NCBI GenBank assembly: GCA_002422455.1
Contig: DIVK01000040.1
Location: 1-31,094, forward strand
DNA: 31,094 bases
Origin: Rhodoferax sp. UBA6134
Lineage (GTDB): Bacteria; Pseudomonadota; Gammaproteobacteria; Burkholderiales; Burkholderiaceae_C
Reading direction: 5' to 3'
Positions 1 to 6,916 of the stretch are shown here, in pieces. The notes under the pieces are model-generated. The model was not told where the DNA came from, did no database searches, and saw nothing but the letters and a program-made list of their open reading frames with translations. The first letter of the stretch is position 1. Each line of letters starts with the position of its first letter. Both the position numbers and the translations under genes were made by a program.

Positions 1-503
1 ATGGGTGCCGCCCACGGCATGATGGCCTGGCAACCGGCGTCCACCAGGCGCTGGCACACGACCAGGTCTTCGGTGCAGTAGGGCAGCACCTTGAAGCCCT
101 CCTTGATCAGCCGGCCGGCGGCCTCCACCAGGTTCAGGGTGTCGGGCTGCAAGGTGTAGTCGTCACCGATGAGTTCCAGCTTGATCCACGGAGTTTCAAA
201 CACTTCGCGCGCCATCTGGGCGGTGGTGATGACCTCCTGAATGCTGTGGCAGCCGGCCGTGTTGGGCAGCACTGGCACACCCAGCTGGCGCAACATTTCC
301 CAGAAGCGGTTGCTGCCATCGGCTGCAGCATTTTGCCGGCGCAGCGAGGCGGTGAGCATGGCCGGGCTGGCCTGGCGCACCGCCGCCTCCAGTATGCTGG
401 GCGACGGGTAGCGTGAAGTTCCCAGCAGCAGGCGGCTCCGAAAGGTCTGGCCGTACAGAACCAGCGGGTCGGCGTTGTCGTCAGTGCAAGGGTCGGTGGT
501 CAT
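1..503 (-). CDS. thiG: Thiazole synthase ThiG (partial, C-terminus beyond window)
   Basis: The frame starts at the ATG at 503 and runs off the left edge, leaving 167 residues, roughly the first 60% of a normal ThiG. ThiG forms the thiazole phosphate ring of thiamin from deoxyxylulose phosphate, dehydroglycine and ThiS thiocarboxylate. Visible family signatures are LLLGTSRYPS near residue 26, a TASLRR strand near 51, LPNTAGC at 79-85, and WIKLELIGDD with the likely Schiff-base lysine at K108. It lies 12 bp after thiS, consistent with translation in one thiO-thiS-thiG transcript. The identification is firm; whether thiE follows cannot be seen. Confidence 0.95.
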   Translation of the reverse strand, partial: MTTDPCTDDNADPLVLYGQTFRSRLLLGTSRYPSPSILEAAVRQASPAMLTASLRRQNAAADGSNRFWEMLRQLGVPVLPNTAGCHSIQEVITTAQMAREVFETPWIKLELIGDDYTLQPDTLNLVEAAGRLIKEGFKVLPYCTEDLVVCQRLVDAGCQAIMPWAAP

Positions 504-515
504 GGTGTGGTTGGG

Positions 516-713
516 TTAACCCCCGGTGACCGGAAAGATGATGTCGATGCGGTCATCGGGCTGGAGCAGTTGCTGGGCGTACCGGGTGTTGGGGACGAAC
601 TGCAGGTTGACGGCGGCGGCAAAGGGCGGCCGCGCCTGTAGCAGGGCTATCGCGTCGGCCAGCGTTGCGCCCGCCGGAAGTTCGCGTGCCATCTGGTTGA
701 TGAAGATGTTCAT
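516..713 (-). CDS. thiS: Sulfur carrier protein ThiS
   Basis: A 65-residue ubiquitin-like protein ending in the diagnostic Gly-Gly that is adenylated and converted to thiocarboxylate to donate sulfur to ThiG. The start is the ATG at 713 (MNIFINQMARELPAG). The open frame extends upstream to 818, but that extension lies inside thiO and has no ThiS-like sequence. It begins 4 bp after the thiO stop and ends 12 bp before thiG, so translation is probably coupled. The length is normal for the family. Confidence 0.95.
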   Translation of the reverse strand: MNIFINQMARELPAGATLADAIALLQARPPFAAAVNLQFVPNTRYAQQLLQPDDRIDIIFPVTGG

Positions 714-717
714 GGAT

Positions 718-1797
718 TCAGTCGTGCGCCTGCTGGATCGACAGGGAAAGCCGGTCGGCCAGCGCCGACGAACCGGTGTGGAACAATTCCATCGCCACGT
801 CCAGCAGCGCCGGGGCAATCATGAAGCCGTGCCGGTACAAGCCGTTGATTTGCAGCACCCGCTTCCCGAGCCGGCGGATGACGGGCAGGTTGTCCGGCAG
901 CGCCGGGCGGCATTGTGTCACCAGGTCCAGGATGCGCGCCTCGGCAAAGCCGCTGTCCACCGAATAGGCGGCGCTGAGCAGCTCCAGCGTTGAGCGCACG
1001 CTCATGGGCGACAGGTCGTCCGATTCAATTTCCGTCGCGCCGATGCGAAAAATGCCATTCTGTTTGGGCGCGATGTAGATGGGGTAGCGCGGGTGGATCA
1101 GACGGGTCGGGCGCGTCAGCCTGACTTCCGGCGCATGCAGCATGATGACCTCGCCGCGCACCCCGCGCAGGGCGGGCCATTGTTCGCGCGCGCCCAGTCC
1201 GCGACAGTCGAACACCCAGTCCGGTTGCCCGGTTTGCCCGGGCGCGAAGTCGCCAACGGCGCGTGGACTGTGCCAGTTCAGTTTGGCGCCCAGACCCTGG
1301 AGCTGATGCAGCAGGGCGTCGAGCAACTGGTGATTGTCCAGTTGCCCCTCGCTCGGCAGATACAGGCCCTGGGTAAAGCGCGTCCCGAGCGAAGGTTCCA
1401 GTTGTGCCACGCCCGCAGCATCAAGCCGCTGCGCTGCGGGCAGGTCGGGCAATGCCAAACAGGTGGCGTCGAGCTGGCGCGTAAAACGCTCGGCTTGCGC
1501 CACGTCCTGGCGGTGCCACAGAATCAGTGTGCCCTGCTGCTGGAAGAAAACCGGTTCATCGAGTTGTGCCAGCAGAGCCGGCCAGCGCTGCAACCCATGA
1601 ACTCCCATCTGCACCACGGAGGTTTCGGTGATTGCCGATTCCGCCAGTGGCGCCAGCATGGCGGCCGCAGCGCGGGCGGCCGAATTCAGGGCATCCGGGC
1701 CACCAGCGTCGAACAGCTCGACGGCATGCCCCGCGCGCGCCAGCTGGCATGCCAGCAGCCGCCCCATCAGACCGGCGCCCAGGATGACGATGTTCAT
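718..1797 (-). CDS. thiO: Glycine oxidase ThiO (FAD-dependent)
   Basis: A 359-residue FAD-dependent oxidase of the DAO family. It opens with a Rossmann beta-alpha-beta signature, IVILGAGLMG, with the GxGxxG at residues 7-12. In thiamin synthesis ThiO oxidises glycine to dehydroglycine (iminoacetate) for ThiG. The C-terminal part has the typical HPRYPIYIAP and NGLYRHGFMIAP segments of FAD-binding amine oxidases. I chose the ATG at 1797, preceded by AAGGA at suitable spacing, over the in-frame ATG at 1812. It is first in thiO-thiS-thiG, separated from the upstream reductase gene by about 66 bp that contain a 17-bp palindrome. No TPP riboswitch was recognised upstream. Confidence 0.93.
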   Translation of the reverse strand: MNIVILGAGLMGRLLACQLARAGHAVELFDAGGPDALNSAARAAAAMLAPLAESAITETSVVQMGVHGLQRWPALLAQLDEPVFFQQQGTLILWHRQDVAQAERFTRQLDATCLALPDLPAAQRLDAAGVAQLEPSLGTRFTQGLYLPSEGQLDNHQLLDALLHQLQGLGAKLNWHSPRAVGDFAPGQTGQPDWVFDCRGLGAREQWPALRGVRGEVIMLHAPEVRLTRPTRLIHPRYPIYIAPKQNGIFRIGATEIESDDLSPMSVRSTLELLSAAYSVDSGFAEARILDLVTQCRPALPDNLPVIRRLGKRVLQINGLYRHGFMIAPALLDVAMELFHTGSSALADRLSLSIQQAHD

Positions 1798-1843
1798 GTG
1801 AGTCCTTGCCATCCATGTGCTCCCGGCAAACCCGTTGGCAGGT

Positions 1844-1860
1844 GGACCTGGTCCAGGTCC
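1844..1860. repeat. 17-bp perfect palindrome upstream of thiO
   Basis: The arms GGACCTGG and CCAGGTCC flank a single central T. It lies between the stop of the ferredoxin-NADP reductase gene and the thiO start. The one-base centre makes an RNA hairpin unfavourable without opening inner pairs, so a dimeric protein site is at least as likely. Function is unknown. Confidence 0.6.
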
Positions 1861-1863
1861 TGT

Positions 1864-2964
1864 TCAGTCAAAAACCGGCGTTTCAACGCCCAGCACCTTG
1901 TGCAGCTTGGGGCTGGTGGTGGTGTATTGCAGGAACACTTTCTTTTCCGGCTGGATGATCGGCATGGCCCCGAAGGCGGCCAGCGCGCATTCGTGAAAGC
2001 CGCTCAGGATCAGTTTTTTCTTGCCCGGATAGATGTTGATGTCGCCCACCGCAAAAATGCCCGGCACGCTGGTGGAGAATTTTTCGGTGTCGACCTTGAC
2101 CTGCTTGCGCTCGATGTCCAGCCCCCACTCGGCAATGGGGCCGAGCTTGGGGCTCAGGCCAAAGAACACCAGCAAGACGTCCAGCGGCACCACGCGGGTG
2201 ACGCCATCGGCGCCGGTGACTTTGGCGCCGCTGAGTTTGCCGTTGCTCTCTTCATAGCCGGTCACCTGGCCGATGATGAATTGCATCTCATAGGCGTCGC
2301 ACAACTCTCTCATCTTGGCCACGCTCGCCGGTGCCGCCTTGAAGCCGTCGCGGCGGTGAACCAGGATGACGCTGGCGGCCTTGTGCGGGCTGTCCTTGAC
2401 AAAGTCCAGCGCCCAGTCGAGTGCGGAGTCGCCGCCGCCGACGATCACCAGGTTTTTACCGGCGAAGTCATCGGGGTTTTTGACGCGGTAGAACAGTTGC
2501 GAGTCTTCAAAGGCGTCCAGGCCGTCGACCTTGAGCGTGCGGGGCTGGAAAGCCCCCACACCGGCGGCAATGAAAATGGTTTTGCTCAGAAAGCGGGTGC
2601 CTTTCGAGGTCTCGACGAAGAACCGGCCATCGTCCTGCTTCCGCACGGTGGTGACTTCCTGGCCGAAGTGAAAGGTGGCGCCAAAGGGCTCGATCTGTTT
2701 GAGCAGGTTGTCGGTCAATTCCTGGCCGGTGCATACCGGCACGGCGGGAATGTCATAAATCGGCTTGTCCGGGTACAACTCGACGCACTGACCGCCGGGG
2801 TAGGCGAGTGAATCGATGACATGCGCCTTGATTTCCAGTAATCCGAGTTCGAACACCTGAAACAGGCCCACCGGGCCCGCGCCCACGATGACGGCATCGG
2901 TTTCAATGGGGCCATCAGCGGCCTGTGCGGTATTGACCACTTCTTGGTTCAATTGAGGTTCCAT
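1864..2964 (-). CDS. Ferredoxin--NADP(+) reductase, thioredoxin-reductase-like type
   Basis: A 366-residue two-dinucleotide-domain flavoprotein. The FAD motif is in DAVIVGAGPVGLF near the N-terminus and the NADP motif is in NLVIVGGGDSALDWAL in the middle. SLAYPGGQC and the C-terminal VFAVGDINIYPGKKKLI are typical of TrxR-like ferredoxin-NADP reductases. The CxxC redox pair of true thioredoxin reductases is absent. The frame is open to a TTG at 2976, but the ATG at 2964 (MEPQLNQ) is preferred; neither has a strong ribosome site. It follows fdxA by 1-13 bp, so its likely partner is that ferredoxin. Family assignment is firm; the physiological electron acceptor is inferred. Confidence 0.92.
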   Translation of the reverse strand: MEPQLNQEVVNTAQAADGPIETDAVIVGAGPVGLFQVFELGLLEIKAHVIDSLAYPGGQCVELYPDKPIYDIPAVPVCTGQELTDNLLKQIEPFGATFHFGQEVTTVRKQDDGRFFVETSKGTRFLSKTIFIAAGVGAFQPRTLKVDGLDAFEDSQLFYRVKNPDDFAGKNLVIVGGGDSALDWALDFVKDSPHKAASVILVHRRDGFKAAPASVAKMRELCDAYEMQFIIGQVTGYEESNGKLSGAKVTGADGVTRVVPLDVLLVFFGLSPKLGPIAEWGLDIERKQVKVDTEKFSTSVPGIFAVGDINIYPGKKKLILSGFHECALAAFGAMPIIQPEKKVFLQYTTTSPKLHKVLGVETPVFD

Positions 2965-2977
2965 CACTTTATGCAAC

Positions 2978-3307
2978 TTATTTGATGAGCAGGGGGAGCT
3001 TGCCGGTCTTGTCTTTCCAGTCGTCGGCGTCCGGCAGCGGCGCCTTGCGTTTGGTGATGCTTTTCCAGGTGGGCAGCTTGGCCAGCTCGGCGTTGAGCTG
3101 GGTCATGTGCTGCTGGTCGGCCGGCACGTCCTCTTCGGCGTAGATGGCGTTCACCGGGCATTCGGGAATGCACACCGCGCAGTCGATGCACTCATCGGGG
3201 TCGATGGTCAGGAAGTTGGGGCCCTCACGGAAGCAGTCCACGGGGCAAACGTCGACGCAATCGGTGTACTTGCACTTGATACAGGCTTCGGTGACGGTAT
3301 GTGTCAT
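2978..3307 (-). CDS. fdxA: Seven-iron ferredoxin FdxA (3Fe-4S/4Fe-4S)
   Basis: A 109-residue ferredoxin of the Azotobacter FdI type. Cysteines C9, C17 and C50 match the 3Fe-4S ligands, and C21, C40, C43 and C46 match the 4Fe-4S ligands; C12 and C25 correspond to the two extra cysteines of that family. The acidic and lysine-rich C-terminal tail is also typical. It is a low-potential soluble electron carrier. Its placement between cysN and the ferredoxin-NADP reductase suggests, but does not prove, that it feeds the sulfite or APS reductase. Its 5' leader carries an 8-bp stem at 3330-3356. No strong Shine-Dalgarno sequence precedes the ATG. Confidence 0.95.
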   Translation of the reverse strand: MTHTVTEACIKCKYTDCVDVCPVDCFREGPNFLTIDPDECIDCAVCIPECPVNAIYAEEDVPADQQHMTQLNAELAKLPTWKSITKRKAPLPDADDWKDKTGKLPLLIK

Positions 3308-3329
3308 ATTTTGGTTTTCGACGAATGGG

Positions 3330-3356
3330 AGGAAACCCCGGATTTTATTGGGTTTC
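3330..3356 (-). promoter_or_regulatory. Stem-loop between cysN and fdxA (leader hairpin or weak terminator)
   Basis: A perfect 8-bp stem, GGAAACCC/GGGTTTCC, with an 11-nt AT-rich loop, 23 nt upstream of the fdxA start and after the cysN stop. On the minus strand no T-run follows, so a strong intrinsic terminator is unlikely. It may be a partial terminator, an RNA-stability element or part of the fdxA leader. Confidence 0.45.
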
Positions 3357-3410
3357 CATATCTGGTTGAGTCAGTTGGGTCTTGCGGGCGAACGGGTCGT
3401 TTGAGTTGAG

Positions 3411-4766
3411 TCAATTGATCAGCACGGCCCCCGCTGTTTTATGCGACGCCGTGTCCACCAAAATCAGCGAGCCCAGTACGCGCGAGCGGCTGTAGGGCAG
3501 GGTTGCAACGGCTTCTTGCAGTATCAACTCCACATGGCCGATGGCATTGGCATCGAGCTGGCTGGCGTCTTCTTGCGCCAGTGTGTTGATGTCCAGTTTA
3601 TGCACGATCCGCCTGATTTTTGCCTTGATCCAGCGGTGCCCGTGCAAGGCCCAGTACACGCGACCCGCCACCAGCGGCTCGTCGTCCATCCAGGCCACGG
3701 TGGCCTTGAGCTCGCGGCCGGGGTTGAAGGGGCCGCTCGGGGTGTCGAATTCGTCGGCGGCCCCGGTGGTTGGTGCAACGGCCAGCAGCCAGTCGCCGCG
3801 CGACACGTCGACTTCGCGGTCGAGGATGACGCCGGCGCTCAGGCCCGCAGGCACCTCGCCGGGGCGGCGAACATGGTCCAGCACCTGCGCCACGCGTGCC
3901 GTCAGGCCGCTGGGGAAAATCTGCACCTCCATGCCCGGTGCCACGCGGCCCGCAGCCACGCGGCCCCAGAACACGCGGCGGCCTTGGGACGTGTCGGACG
4001 AGGCGGAGAATTTCTCCACCCATTGCACCGGCAGGGCCAGTGGCAGGCCGGTGTCGGCCGGTGTGTTGGGCAGCAACTCCAGCACTTGCAGCAGCGTCGG
4101 GCCGTCGTAGCCGCACCAGCCGGGCTGGGCATCGACCACGTTCCAGCCCTTGAGCGCCGACACGGGCACAGTGGCATGCACGGCAATGCCCGCCGTCCGG
4201 GCAAAGGCCGCGAGCGCGGCGCGAATGTGCTGCCAGGCCAGGGCCGGGTCGGCCACGGCGTCGAGCTTGTTGACGGCAAACACCAGCGAATGCACGCGCA
4301 GCAAGTGTGCCAACAGGGAGTGGCGACGGGTTTGCGGCAGCAGGCTGAGTTGCGGGTTTTGCCAGTCGAGCTTGGTGGCGTCGACCAGCACCACGGCGGC
4401 GTCGGCGCTGCTCGCGGCGGTGACCATGTTGCGCGTGTACTGCTCGTGGCCGGGCGCGTCGCCGATGATGAATTTGCGCGCCTCGGTGGCGAAGTAGCGG
4501 TAGGCTACATCGATGGTGATGCCCTGCTCGCGCTCGGCACTCAGGCCGTCGGTCAGCAGGGCCAGATCGGTTTCGCCGCCGCGCTGCACGCCGGCCAGGT
4601 GGTCTTGCAGCACGGCACGGCTGTCCACCAGCAGGCGGCCGATCAGGGTGCTCTTGCCGTCGTCAACCGAACCGCAGGTGATGAAGCGCAGCGCAGCGAC
4701 GTGGTCGTTTTGACCATTGGTGCTTGCTGCGATTTTGCTGGCAGCTATCAAATCAGTCGTTCTCAT
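3411..4766 (-). CDS. cysN: Sulfate adenylyltransferase subunit 1 (GTPase) CysN
   Basis: A 451-residue GTPase subunit that drives ATP sulfurylase (sulfate + ATP to APS + PPi) with CysD. GTPase motifs are visible: G1 GSVDDGKST at 32-40, G3 DAPGH at 103-107 and G4 NKLD at 166-169, followed by EF-Tu-like beta-barrel domains. There is no C-terminal CysC kinase domain, which agrees with the neighbouring reductase being of the APS type rather than PAPS type. The ATG overlaps the cysD stop (TGATG), so translation is coupled. The 5' codons (residues about 6-14) coincide with an AGCTATCAAA-type sequence resembling the dispersed repeats noted elsewhere in this window. Confidence 0.95.
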   Translation of the reverse strand: MRTTDLIAASKIAASTNGQNDHVAALRFITCGSVDDGKSTLIGRLLVDSRAVLQDHLAGVQRGGETDLALLTDGLSAEREQGITIDVAYRYFATEARKFIIGDAPGHEQYTRNMVTAASSADAAVVLVDATKLDWQNPQLSLLPQTRRHSLLAHLLRVHSLVFAVNKLDAVADPALAWQHIRAALAAFARTAGIAVHATVPVSALKGWNVVDAQPGWCGYDGPTLLQVLELLPNTPADTGLPLALPVQWVEKFSASSDTSQGRRVFWGRVAAGRVAPGMEVQIFPSGLTARVAQVLDHVRRPGEVPAGLSAGVILDREVDVSRGDWLLAVAPTTGAADEFDTPSGPFNPGRELKATVAWMDDEPLVAGRVYWALHGHRWIKAKIRRIVHKLDINTLAQEDASQLDANAIGHVELILQEAVATLPYSRSRVLGSLILVDTASHKTAGAVLIN

Positions 4767-5698
4767 CAGAAATACCCGTCTTTTTTGCGCTTCTCCATGG
4801 AAGCCTCGGAAGTTTTGTCGTCCATGCGGGTGGCGCCGCGCTCGCTCACGTCCGCCGCCAGCGTTTCGATCACGATCTCGGCCGCCGTGGCGGCCATGCT
4901 TTCCACCGGGCAGGTGCAGGTGATGTCGCCCACGGTGCGAAAGCGCACGTCGCGCGACACAATGGCTTCACCTTCGCGTGCCGGTGTCAGTGGTGTGACC
5001 GGTACCAGCAGGCCTTTGCGTTCCACCACGTCACGCTGGTGGGTGTAGTAGAGCGAGGGCAGGGCGATCTGCTCGCGCTCAATGTATTGCCAGACATCCA
5101 GCTCGGTCCAGTTGGAAATCGGGAACACGCGAAAGTGTTCGCCGGGTTGCAGCCGGGTGTTGAACAGGGTCCACAGTTCGGGGCGCTGCGCTTTGGGCTG
5201 CCACTGGCCGAAGTTGTCGCGGTGCGAAAAAATGCGCTCCTTGGCGCGGGCTTTTTCCTCGTCGCGCCGGGCGCCGCCGATCAGCGCGTCAAAACGGAAT
5301 TCGTCGATGGCCTCCAAAAGAGTGACCGACTGATGCACATTGCGCGATTCGCCGGGGTGGGCCAGGCGCACGGTGCCGCGTGCCATGGAGTCCTCCACAT
5401 TGCGCACGATCAGTTCGGCGCCGAGTTCCCTGGCCCGGGCGTCGCGGAAATCGGTCACTTCATGGAAGTTGTGGCCGGTGTCGATCATCAGCAGCGGGTA
5501 GGGGATGCGGCCCGCACCGAAGGCTTTTTCCGCGCACTTGAGCATCACAAGGGAATCCTTGCCGCCGGAGAACAGCAGGGCGGGGCGCTCAAAGGCGGCG
5601 GCGACTTCGCGCAGGATGAAGATGGTTTCTTCTTCCAGCGCGTCCAGGTGCTGGTTGGAGAGTTGGTTGAAATGGCTGGTGTCGGTCATGGCGTTCAT
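4766..5698 (-). CDS. cysD: Sulfate adenylyltransferase subunit 2 CysD
   Basis: The catalytic ATP sulfurylase subunit, 310 residues from the ATG at 5698. That start overlaps the cysH stop as ATGA; the open frame continues upstream to 5761 but only inside cysH. The PP-loop SGGKDS lies at residues 44-49, and the protein continues with family blocks such as PLLMIDTGHNFHEV, GGARRDEEKARAKER, FPISNWTELDVWQYI and the C-terminal KKDGYF. Together with CysN it makes adenylylsulfate for CysH. Length and all blocks are normal. Confidence 0.96.
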   Translation of the reverse strand: MNAMTDTSHFNQLSNQHLDALEEETIFILREVAAAFERPALLFSGGKDSLVMLKCAEKAFGAGRIPYPLLMIDTGHNFHEVTDFRDARARELGAELIVRNVEDSMARGTVRLAHPGESRNVHQSVTLLEAIDEFRFDALIGGARRDEEKARAKERIFSHRDNFGQWQPKAQRPELWTLFNTRLQPGEHFRVFPISNWTELDVWQYIEREQIALPSLYYTHQRDVVERKGLLVPVTPLTPAREGEAIVSRDVRFRTVGDITCTCPVESMAATAAEIVIETLAADVSERGATRMDDKTSEASMEKRKKDGYF

Positions 5699-6495
5699 GC
5701 TTTGGTTTCTTCGTGTTTGACGTGCAAGCCGCATTCTTTCGCACTTTCGTCTTCCCACCACCAGCGCCCGGAGCGGAAGTCTTCACCCAGGCTGATGGCG
5801 CGGGTGCAGGGCTCGCAGCCGATGCTGGGGAAAAACTGGTCGTGCAGCGGGTTGTAGGCCACCTTGTTTTCGCGGATGTAGTGCCACACGTCGCCCCAGC
5901 TCCAGTTGGCCAGGGGGTTGATCTTGGTGCGTGGCTCCGAAGAATCCACCAGCGGCACGTCGGCGCGCGCACCGCTTTGCTCGCGGCGCAGGCCGGTGAT
6001 CCAGGCGTCCTTGCCCGCAAGGGCGCGCGCCAGCGGCTCCATCTTGCGGATGCCGCAGCAGGCTTTGCGAAGCGTAACGCTTTTGTACATCGCATCGGCA
6101 CCCTCGCGCGCCACGAACTGGACCACAGCCTCATGCACCGGCGTGTAGACGGTCACAGGCGCGCGCGACGTGGCCTTGAATTGCGCCAGCAAGGCCAGGG
6201 TTTCGGTGTGCAGGCGGCCGGTTTCCAGCACGAAGATGCCAATGTCGAGCTGCAGGCTGTTGATCAGGTGGCTGATCACCACGTCTTCGGCGCCCAGGCT
6301 GGAGGCTTGGGTGAGCGTTGCGGCGGCGCCATTCGCTCCGGCGTATCGGGTGGCGGCCCGGGTCAGCACGTCCTGCGCCTCGGCCAGCTTGAGGGCGTAG
6401 TCACTGCTGGGCCGGGCGTTGAGTTCGATGGCGCGCCCCGCGGGTTGCGGCTGGACCGCAAAGCGGCTCGCGTTGGCGTTGTCTGCGCTGCTCAT
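5695..6495 (-). CDS. cysH: Assimilatory adenylylsulfate (APS) reductase CysH
   Basis: A 266-residue reductase that converts APS to sulfite and AMP. The cysteine pair C146-C147 (KACCGIRK) and C227/C230 (GCEPCTR) are the ligands of the 4Fe-4S cluster that marks APS-type rather than PAPS-type enzymes. C255 in KECGLH is the catalytic cysteine. This fits a pathway without CysC. It overlaps DUF934 upstream and cysD downstream, each as ATGA. The N-terminal 30 residues are low-complexity and probably not conserved. Confidence 0.95.
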   Translation of the reverse strand: MSSADNANASRFAVQPQPAGRAIELNARPSSDYALKLAEAQDVLTRAATRYAGANGAAATLTQASSLGAEDVVISHLINSLQLDIGIFVLETGRLHTETLALLAQFKATSRAPVTVYTPVHEAVVQFVAREGADAMYKSVTLRKACCGIRKMEPLARALAGKDAWITGLRREQSGARADVPLVDSSEPRTKINPLANWSWGDVWHYIRENKVAYNPLHDQFFPSIGCEPCTRAISLGEDFRSGRWWWEDESAKECGLHVKHEETKA

Positions 6496-6890
6496 GCGAC
6501 GGCTCCTGCGCGGGCAAACGCGGGCTGCGGCGTGACCGCATCGCCCTGGTAGAAGCCGCGGTAGCGCGCAAACTGGGCCTGGGCCAGGTCCAGGTTCTGG
6601 TCATCGCGCAGCACGGCCGCGTCAAAGCCGGTACGTTCCATTTGCACCAGCTGGTCAATCAGCACGTCGCCGGTGGCGCGGATCTCGCCCTTGAAGCCGA
6701 GGCGGCGGCGCAGCAAAAAAGCCTGGCTGAAGGCGCGGCCATCGGTGAATTTGGGAAAGTGCAGGTCAATGCGCGTCACGCCCGCCAGCGACAGGGCGCG
6801 CGGGTCCTCGGTGTTGGCGAGTTCCACAATGCCGGGGCCTTTTGCACGAGCGCCGCTGGCGGAGTTTTCAGAGGCTGTGATCAGTTTCAT
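6492..6890 (-). CDS. DUF934 family protein (sulfite reduction accessory)
   Basis: A 132-residue protein recognised as DUF934 from the block RIDLHFPKFTDGRAFSQAFLLRRRLGFKGEIRATGDVLIDQ and the following MERTGFDAAVLR. This family almost always sits between cysI and cysH in beta- and alphaproteobacteria and is often annotated as an oxidoreductase involved in sulfite reduction; its biochemical role is not established. It starts 26 bp after cysI and its stop overlaps the cysH start. The C-terminal ten residues are Ala-rich and look unconserved. Confidence 0.9.
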   Translation of the reverse strand: MKLITASENSASGARAKGPGIVELANTEDPRALSLAGVTRIDLHFPKFTDGRAFSQAFLLRRRLGFKGEIRATGDVLIDQLVQMERTGFDAAVLRDDQNLDLAQAQFARYRGFYQGDAVTPQPAFARAGAVA

Positions 6891-6916
6891 GGTGATTTCT
6901 CTGTTTTTTCTTCTCT

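Noticed and set aside
1093..2811. A 572-codon plus-strand open frame opposite thiO and the ferredoxin-NADP reductase.
   Set aside because: It is antisense to two clearly conserved genes, has no domain signature and reflects high-GC codon bias.
3441..5048. A 535-codon plus-strand open frame opposite cysN and cysD.
   Set aside because: His/Gly/Ala-rich translation typical of antisense frames in GC-rich DNA; cysN and cysD are unambiguous.
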